The notes beneath the pieces were generated by a model. That model was not told where the DNA came from. It ran no database searches and was given only the letters and a program-made list of their open reading frames with translations. From NCBI GenBank assembly GCA_947396885.1, contig OX377203.1, positions 24,183,253-24,247,252 of the forward strand: 64,000 nt of DNA, read 5' to 3'. This DNA comes from Heligmosomoides polygyrus polygyrus (Eukaryota > Nematoda > Chromadorea > Rhabditida > Heligmosomidae). The translations under genes were made by a program, and so were the position numbers. This document shows, in pieces, positions 57,185-64,000 of the stretch; positions within the stretch are counted from its first letter, which is position 1, and each line of letters starts with the position of its first letter.

Positions 57185-58720
57185 AGGTTTCCCTTTGCTG
57201 GAGACATTCATATATTACCCCATTCTAAAAAAGCAACCCGTTCCACATTCTCAAATCCAAGTCCAGTAAGTATTACGCCCATATTTTGTAGAGACTTTAA
57301 AGAGGATATCAAAGAATGCATAACGCATTATTTCGTTACAAATAATATTTTATCAGATTACCAGCATAGATTAATAACAGGACGATTCGATTGAAACCAA
57401 TTTAAACGGATGCCTAAATGATTGGACAAACCCTCGATGGTAAGGGTATCATCTATTTTGACTTCGCAAAAGCGCTTGACCGAGTGTCTCACCGTAAATT
57501 ACTGTACAAGTTAATTCTGTTGAAGCTTTACCCTATTCTCACTCAATGGATTGAGCATTATCTCACAGGCAGAACATTTCAGGTTAGATTGGGGAGACTT
57601 TTTCAAAAATTTATCATATGCATAGTGATGTTCCACAATGTGGAGTTTTATCACCCATCTTATTTAACATTTTTATTTCAAATATACCAGGCATGTTTCT
57701 GCGTGCCGGAGTAACTGTAAAAATGTATGCGGGTGATACAAAAATATTTAGAGTTCCTTGCGAACAAAAAGATATAAATAAGTTGCAAAGTGCTACAGAC
57801 TCGTTGGTTGATTGGTCCTATAAATGCAACTTCTTCTTGCCCCCCCCCCCCCCGCCCCATAAGGCATTGGGTTCGGGTTTCCCACCCCACACATAAATGA
57901 TTGATGGTATGGCTCTTGGGCAGGTAGATGTGTTTAGGGACCTTGGCTTTTGCTCAACCATAAGCTCGGCTTTTCCAATCATATCCTTCCGAGGTGTAAA
58001 TTGGCCATGAAGAGAACTTTTCACATTTTAAAATCACTCTCAGTTAGGAATAAATCTGCCCTTGTTAAAGCATATGAAACCTATATTCGTCCTATAGTCG
58101 AGTCCAGCTCAAAGGTCTTTTGCCCTTTTATATATAGCACAAAGAAAAATACACACGCTGTTGAAAAGATTCAGAATAACACAAGAAAGCTGCTTGTAAG
58201 AATTGGCTGTTTTCTTTACTCACAAATTCCTAATGCATCTAAAAGGAACAAATATTTGGGATTGCATACGCTGGAGTCTCGGCGGAAGGTGTTTGATTTA
58301 TGCATGATTCACAGACTACTGCTCAACTCAGGTGTTTATGCTCCAACAAATTTCTTCGAAATCGCTCCTTCTAGATCTAGAGGTACGGTTTTGAAGATAA
58401 GTCTCAAGCCATCCAAAACCAATATGCGTGCACAGTCCTTTACTGTCAGGGAAGGTGTCGCCTACCTTGGAGTCACGAATAATCTTACTGCCAGGTTGAA
58501 TCTGAGTCAGTTTAAAAGAGTGGTGCCTAACATGATGCATACTCATAGTATCTCCTAGTTTTATTTAATAGGGGCCGGTCATTTCCGCTTACTCGGATTG
58601 TTTGCTGTTGTATTTCTTTTTGTATTTGGTTTTATATGTTCTGTATCGCGTTTTATCATTTCGTCAGAGTGTTGTTGTGTTACATACTCTTGCCTTATGC
58701 GAACGTAATAAACTTAATTC
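57185..58720 (+). mobile_element. CR1-like LINE, degenerate
   Basis: Reverse transcriptase blocks follow in order across frames: SPVSITPIFCRDFKEDIKEC, ILSDYQHRLITGR, GIIYFDFAKALDRVSHRKLL, VPQCGVLSPILFNIFISNIP and VTVKMYAGDTKIF (YADD changed to YAGD). The C-terminal part 57,950-58,558 reads YETYIRPIVESSSKVFCPFI, then LGLHTLESRRKVFDLCMIHR. There are at least two frameshifts, and a C-run was inserted at about 57,841. No target duplication was found. The catalytic Asp loss and shifts make it inactive. Confidence 0.85.
57950..58558 (+). pseudogene. CR1-like LINE C-terminal region (202 codons open)
   Basis: The frame covers the thumb and C-terminal region of the LINE: FHILKSLSVRNKSALVKAYE, VEKIQNNTRKLLVRIG, LHTLESRRKVFDLCMIHRLL. 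It starts within the element, so the Met is not a true start. Similar C-terminal wording occurs at 31.3 kb (RIYDLVMVHKIL). Confidence 0.75.
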
Positions 58721-59224
58721 GGCATCGGCACTGTTAGAAGAGCAAATGTTCTCTCCTCAGGCGTCGTTTCTTCACTATTTCTGCAGAGCGGGCAAGTCAC
58801 TTTTTCTGCTGTTGTAACAGGTCGGGACATCTAACAAGAAAGCGAGAGCAGCTTGAGCGCTTGCGCAGAGGACAAGTACTTAAGCTCCTGCCGGTTGGCG
58901 TTCAACAAATTCATAATATTCATAATATCACGGCGTTTTCATTTTCTCCATGTGCGATAATCGGGTGCATTGGTCTCGTTATATACCACTTTCACTATAA
59001 GCTGCACACTTCATTTCAAACCGGACACTTTTCAAGGGAAAACAGGCGCATCTAAAGTCAAAACGAAGTTTTTAAACAAATGTGGTCTTTGTTTTGAGAA
59101 AATCGTTAATTAAAACTCATCTAAATAAAGTTTTTTGAGGAAAAACACCTTTTGTGTACACTTTTTAATCGAGATCAAGATTTCAACCTCTTGGGCAGAT
59201 CGATGTTTCAACAATAGATTAGTT

Positions 59225-59560
59225 GCCTTTGTCTTCCTAAGGCATCATTGCAGCAATTGAAGAATTTCTAGAGAACGACGACATCACCACTGCTTACGAA
59301 ACACTTCTTGGCTTCATCTGTAAGCGCAGCTTATGTAACGTCGTTTGGGCCGACAAGAAAATTTCTACTGTTGAGGTCGCACGGAACAGTTAAGACTATC
59401 GCGAACTTCTGCCTCCGAGCGGGAAACCCTCGCAAACGCACAATAACTCTATTTGCAAGGTCTACAGTTCAGGTTGGAGTAAAATCCGAGCGCGAGCTTC
59501 CGCTTTCATTTCGTCGCCGTCATCAACAACTCTGAACTCTATCAAAATGTTATTCTAAGG
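59225..59560 (+). pseudogene. Unassigned decayed reading frame
   Basis: The plus frame reads IIAAIEEFLENDDITTAYET, then LLGFICKRSLCNVVWADKKI, a stop, and ELLPPSGKPSQTHNNSICKV. The start resembles a short piece at 28,275 (VEFLKER, then acgtcaccactgc), so it may be a repeat. No family recognised. Confidence 0.25.
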
Positions 59561-60269
59561 AGTAAGCTAGAACACACTTCGAAGGACCAAAGTATCGTTC
59601 TTCAGCCAGGCTTGCTACCAGTCCGCGGATCAAAAGCCACAGTTTCCCTCTATGAATAAAACGGTTCTGAATTTCAGTGCAAGGATACATGCTCCCAAAC
59701 TCACTCGACCTATATCCGATTCGGAGCTTTCCATAGCAGACGGTCTCCTGAACCTCCCACTAAAAATTTCTGAGTTTAAAAATACAGTTGCTTACGAAGG
59801 AATGCGAAACTTCGTTTAAACGCAACTTTAGGCGAACATTTGTTCAGTGCTCCTCCTGTGACTCGTCCTCATGCAATTCGTCACTTAAGGGGAGGAGAAC
59901 CCGTATACGGGAAAGTAAGCGACCAGGCAAGAAGAATTAACCTCAAAAATAAAAATTCAGTAAATCTAACCTGCGACACCAATCCTAGGTAAAAGAATGA
60001 CTTTCTAAAGGGAATACCTGAAAATGACTGGCAACAACGTGTGCCAAAAACTCAACTTCCGAAATATATTATAGTTTTCGTCACCGGCTTACAATGGAAG
60101 CTGTCATCAAGCGACTGGGGGCTAGCATCCGTGCAAGCCACTATCATTTCCAGCAATATCTGGTTTGTGCTATTCATCCTCCTCAATTTTATGGTTCATT
60201 AATTATCGCCGAACGCCTTCTCAGAGCAGAAAATGTTACACGGCGAGATCTAGGTACAGTACCGGACAT

Positions 60270-61350
60270 GTTGCTCCGTCCAACCAGCACAAGAGACGCA
60301 AAACCGCTCCGCAAAGCGCCGTTTTCCGCTCGCCATGCGTCGCGTCTGAGGCAAGTCGCGTTAGGGCACGGCATCCTTAACTTCTGGGCGCTAGGCTGAT
60401 GGAAGCAGCCTATCCACGCATTTGGACGAACATGGCGTACTCTTTGGAACTAACTGCCGCCATAGCGCGCGCTGTGAAGAATGCATATAGGCCCGCCAGA
60501 ATCAATCGAGTGGGCTCAAGAGAGCGGGGCGGCCAATGCAGGTCAGATTTGTGCGTCCCAATTTTTTTTCCGATTTTGGTCGACTACTGCAGTAAGACGA
60601 GGTGAGCTAACGGCATGCAAATCCGCGGCCGAGCAGAGCACTGAAGGCACTTTACGACGACATGCTCCTTCCTCTGTGGCTCCTCCTCGATGCGAAATTG
60701 TCAAACTACTACCTCGCTGCCTAAACTAACTTAACCACAACTGCCTTTTTAGAGTGGCGGACGGCAGCGGTGAACTTTCGCCCGCCCTTACGCGCCCACA
60801 TTTGAGTTTTCGACAGTCGCAATGACACACTTCGACATTCTAATCGGCACGAAAAGCTCTATAGAACGGTATCAATCTCGACCAGTTTTGGAAATATCGA
60901 TTTTTTGACAATTTCGCATCGAGGAGGAGCCGCAGAGGACGGACGATGACGTCACCGAAAATCAGTATTTTCGATTGTGTCCAAGTTGGATCCCATGCTA
61001 TGGAGTTTTTCATGATCGATGGAACGGTGTTAGTTAGAGTAGCAGCCCATCAGCCTAACATCACTCTGCGGCTAGATTGATTTAGCCTTTATGCATTGTT
61101 AACAGCGCGCGCTATGCCGGCAGCTAGTTCCAAACAGTAGGCCATGTTCTTCTAAACAGCTCCAAAAAGTAGGACATGCTCGAGTAAACGCGCGGATAGG
61201 CTCATTCCATCAGCCCAACGTCCAGAAGTTGAGGATGCCGCGCCCTAACGCGACCTGCCTCAGACGCGACGCGTTTCGAACGGAAAGCGGCGCTGTCCGG
61301 ACTGTCCGGAGCGGTTTTGCGTCACTTGTCCTGGTTGGACGGCGTAGCAT
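60270..61350. mobile_element. Long inverted-repeat (foldback) element
   Basis: The outer arms are inverted copies: gtccaaccagcacaagagac then gcaaaaccgctccg (60,278-60,315) against cggagcggttttgcgtcact then tgtcctggttggac (61,306-61,340), and gcgtcgcgtctgaggcaagt against a segment near 61,250. The inner arms also pair: ctcctcctcgatgcgaaatt (60,680) and aatttcgcatcgaggaggag (60,913). The arms therefore extend for most of the length, with a short centre. No transposase frame. The class (MULE-like or other foldback) is unknown. Confidence 0.75.
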
Positions 61351-61364
61351 CTCCGTTACTATAG

Positions 61365-64000
61365 CTTGCGATAGGCAAGGAATGTGCAGGGAAACAAAAC
61401 ATGCGCTTTGTGATGATAACTGATAGCTTTGGACCGCCTTTCTCCCCATAAAACCTCCCTCGGCCTAGGAATAGCATTAATTTTCCTGCGGATTTTGCTT
61501 CACGGATTTTGCCAAGATTACTCGCTTGATTTTCTTTGTGTTGACCCTCCCGATGATTACTTTTTATGGACAGTTCAGTTATATCTCGTATCAATCTTAT
61601 CTTGGGTTTAATTACCCAAGTTTGTGGCCGATTAAACTGATGGAGTCGATTGCATGCATACACCTCGGTGCAGCGAGATACACCGATTTCCTTATTTATA
61701 AAGTTGTCATCGAACTAACATTGATCGACCTTTTGTTATGAAAACGGATTCAGCAGAGCATATCTTCTAGCTGCATCCTACCAGTGTTCAATTGCCTTAG
61801 CTCTGCCCCGCGCGATATTCCAGTGCGATTGTTGTGGTAGCCAAAGAGGATTTGGGCGGAAAGTCGGATCCCTCTCCCAGGGTGAAGACGGCGACGACAC
61901 ATTCGAGCGGACGAACTCCGTTCGTGTTCGCGCGATTATGGCTATCGTTTCGGAATGATTTCGGGTGGCTCGCATTGATCGTCCTCGACTTCGTCTTCGG
62001 CGGTTGTGTTCCGAAGGTCACCCGGTCCGAGTCCCATTCACTCGCCTTCTCTTCATGTGCGGTTTGCCGATTGTCCCATTAACCCGTCGTTTCGTGCGTC
62101 TTTAGCAGCGGCGGCGACCCTCAAACTCGTCCCACGTGCGACCAGCGACTGTTCCTGTTCAGCAGATGCCAGTTCATTAGCTCATCATCCTCTTTGGCCG
62201 GCCGAGCGGGGTTCGCCCTCATTGCATACCGACCGACCAGCAGGCCTTGAACTATGTCGAGGGTTCCGAAGATTCTCTCATCCAGCATACTTGCTCTGAA
62301 CAGTTTGACCTTTATATTCCTGGTGTAGTTCGTGAACGTACTTTAAGCATCTAAAGATCGGCCGAGTTTCAGCTCCTCAAAATCTCTTAATCGCAATGTC
62401 CTCGTAATAAGCGAAGCCTCAGAATCTTTTTCACAATATTGCTGTTGGTTTTGCAAACACATGAGAATGTAGTTACGGTATGGTCAAGGTAAGATGCGCA
62501 GGCCGGTTATGAACCCGTGGGCTTTTTCTGGGGAAAAAGCTGTTGTACTGCTTGGTCTCTGCAGCACTAGCATTGTTTGTTGAAAACTTATGTCTGTCAT
62601 TACCACAGAAGGAGTTGATGTGTACGTCATCTTTGAAAATATTACTTTATTGCTTTAGAGCAACAGTGATCTATGTATAGTGAATTTAGCAGAAGCCACA
62701 GGTTCTCATACAGAAAACAAACATCTTCTTTGGAGCGTCCCGGCAGAAGCCATCGGCTTTCGCAGCGGCTGATCTGGAGCTGAAAACGCTGTTGTGCGGG
62801 CCGTTTCTGTTTTTATTTACGTTGAAACTACTGATTTAGCTGTCACATTTATGTTCACCTGTTTAGATTGTACACCTAACCGTATTTTGTATGCTCGTCT
62901 TCGTGGCATCATTCTTTCTCCATTGTAATCCATATGGTTCTTGAAATGCGTCTACGTTGTAGAATATGTTTCTCCCAATTCATTCCCATAGGCACTTTTC
63001 ATGCCTATATGTAGATTCATTTTAGCGCTTTCCTCGCTTTTTCCTTTCGTTCTCTAAAATGCGTTTCGGCATGTGTTCTGATGGGTCCCAAAAATCTCTG
63101 GTTCTCGGGGGTGAGGTTCTGAGTTCGATCCCCATGTATGCGAGTTTTTTGCACATCGTGGGCGAGGATGTGCGGAAATGCTTTCGAGAAAAGCGGAACA
63201 CGGAACGGAAGAGCTTAAAAGTGGGCGGAGACCGGAAAGCGAAACACGGTAGCGGAAGTGACTCGGAACTCCATCTTTATGTTTGTTTCAGCTAATAGCT
63301 ACAGCGGAGTACAGCTGTGAATATGAAAACTCTCCTGTAATTGGCCATGCAGCAATTCGACAAAAAGCGTTTCGCCGTAACTAGAATGAGCGCTGTTTGA
63401 CGGCAACGTAACGTTATTATTTACTATTTATTAATTTAAAAAATCCTTGTGTATTTATTAATTTATTTGTTTTATTTACCTATTTTAAAACCGAAAACAT
63501 AAGAGCTCTATGTTCTCGGATTTTCTAAACGCGCGGGTTATAAAAGGCCGCAACTAAGGGTGTCATTGCAGGCGAGTCCTATCTTCCAAAGGTCTTCTCA
63601 CTTTTGAGCTCCGAAGTACGATTTGATGTTGGTTTCGGATACTGTAGCATAGCAAGGGAGAACCCTCGAGAAGAGTAGACTTCCTCATCAACGCAAATTT
63701 TTCTCGCGGTTTTTCCAGTGTGTCGGCTAGCGACATACCACAAATGCTATGAAGGTGTAACACGGCTACTCTTGGAAGCACATTTGGTGGTGGACAGACC
63801 TCCAAACAACTGGGATATTCCATCGATCCAGTGCTTGAAAGCTGAATGCGTTTGACCATTGAACAGATCACAGCTAAATTAACAGCTTTGTCACACAGTG
63901 GAGGAGTTTCGACCTCGAAACAGCTTTAGCGAGAGTGGTGAGGGGTGAGGGCTGGTAAGTGTGGGCTGCCAGACGTGGAGGTAGTACTACGGTCCCTCGA
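61365..64000. other. No recognised gene; one GC-richer block
   Basis: 61.80-62.30 kb is GC-richer, with short open frames on both strands but no motif. A tRNA B-box-like GAGTTCGATCCCC lies at 63,120. No exon pair could be supported. Confidence 0.35.

Overview
The window reads as nuclear DNA of a nematode, most likely a strongylid (clade V, hookworm-like). The reasons are one long spliced gene with short exons bounded by TTTCAG-type acceptors and GTAAG/GTGAG donors, no operon-like packing, AT-rich intergenic DNA, and a dense mix of RTE-type and CR1-like LINEs, Penelope-like elements, mariner/Tc1 and hAT transposons and tRNA-derived SINEs. The species call is inference; no database was searched.

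Left part (about 0.5-9.7 kb, minus strand). This is the only gene identified with confidence: a PPEF/RdgC-type serine/threonine phosphatase (an IQ motif, a PPP catalytic domain and C-terminal EF-hands; C. elegans pef-1 type). Seventeen coding exons join in consistent reading phase to about 600 codons. The first exon with the start codon and the last exon with the stop were not found. One intron carries a 1.2-kb Penelope-like GIY-YIG element flanked by a perfect 12-bp direct repeat.

Middle part (about 10-52 kb). This is gene-poor DNA filled with repeats: tRNA-like units inside short inverted repeats, a family of tRNA-headed SINEs, palindromic MITEs, a folded mariner derivative, foldback repeats, a local tandem duplication, two more Penelope-type inverted-repeat elements (one split by a hAT-like element), a degenerate mariner with G/C homopolymer ends, and a hAT-like element with TTTTCTG-rich ends that hosts an inverted RTE fragment. 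Possible host exons (12.1-12.4, 20.4-20.9, 40.8-41.2, 45.5-46.3 kb) are weak.

Right part (about 52-64 kb). It holds a decayed Tc1/mariner element with TA boundaries, a 2.66-kb 5'-truncated RTE retrotransposon with a 13-bp target duplication, a degenerate CR1-like LINE, a 1.1-kb foldback repeat and DNA without recognised genes.

The most unusual observations are (1) Penelope-type elements that keep only a GIY-YIG region between long inverted arms with hammerhead-ribozyme-like cores, (2) tRNA-like sequences enclosed in perfect terminal inverted repeats, and (3) transposon nests readable at base level from their target duplications.
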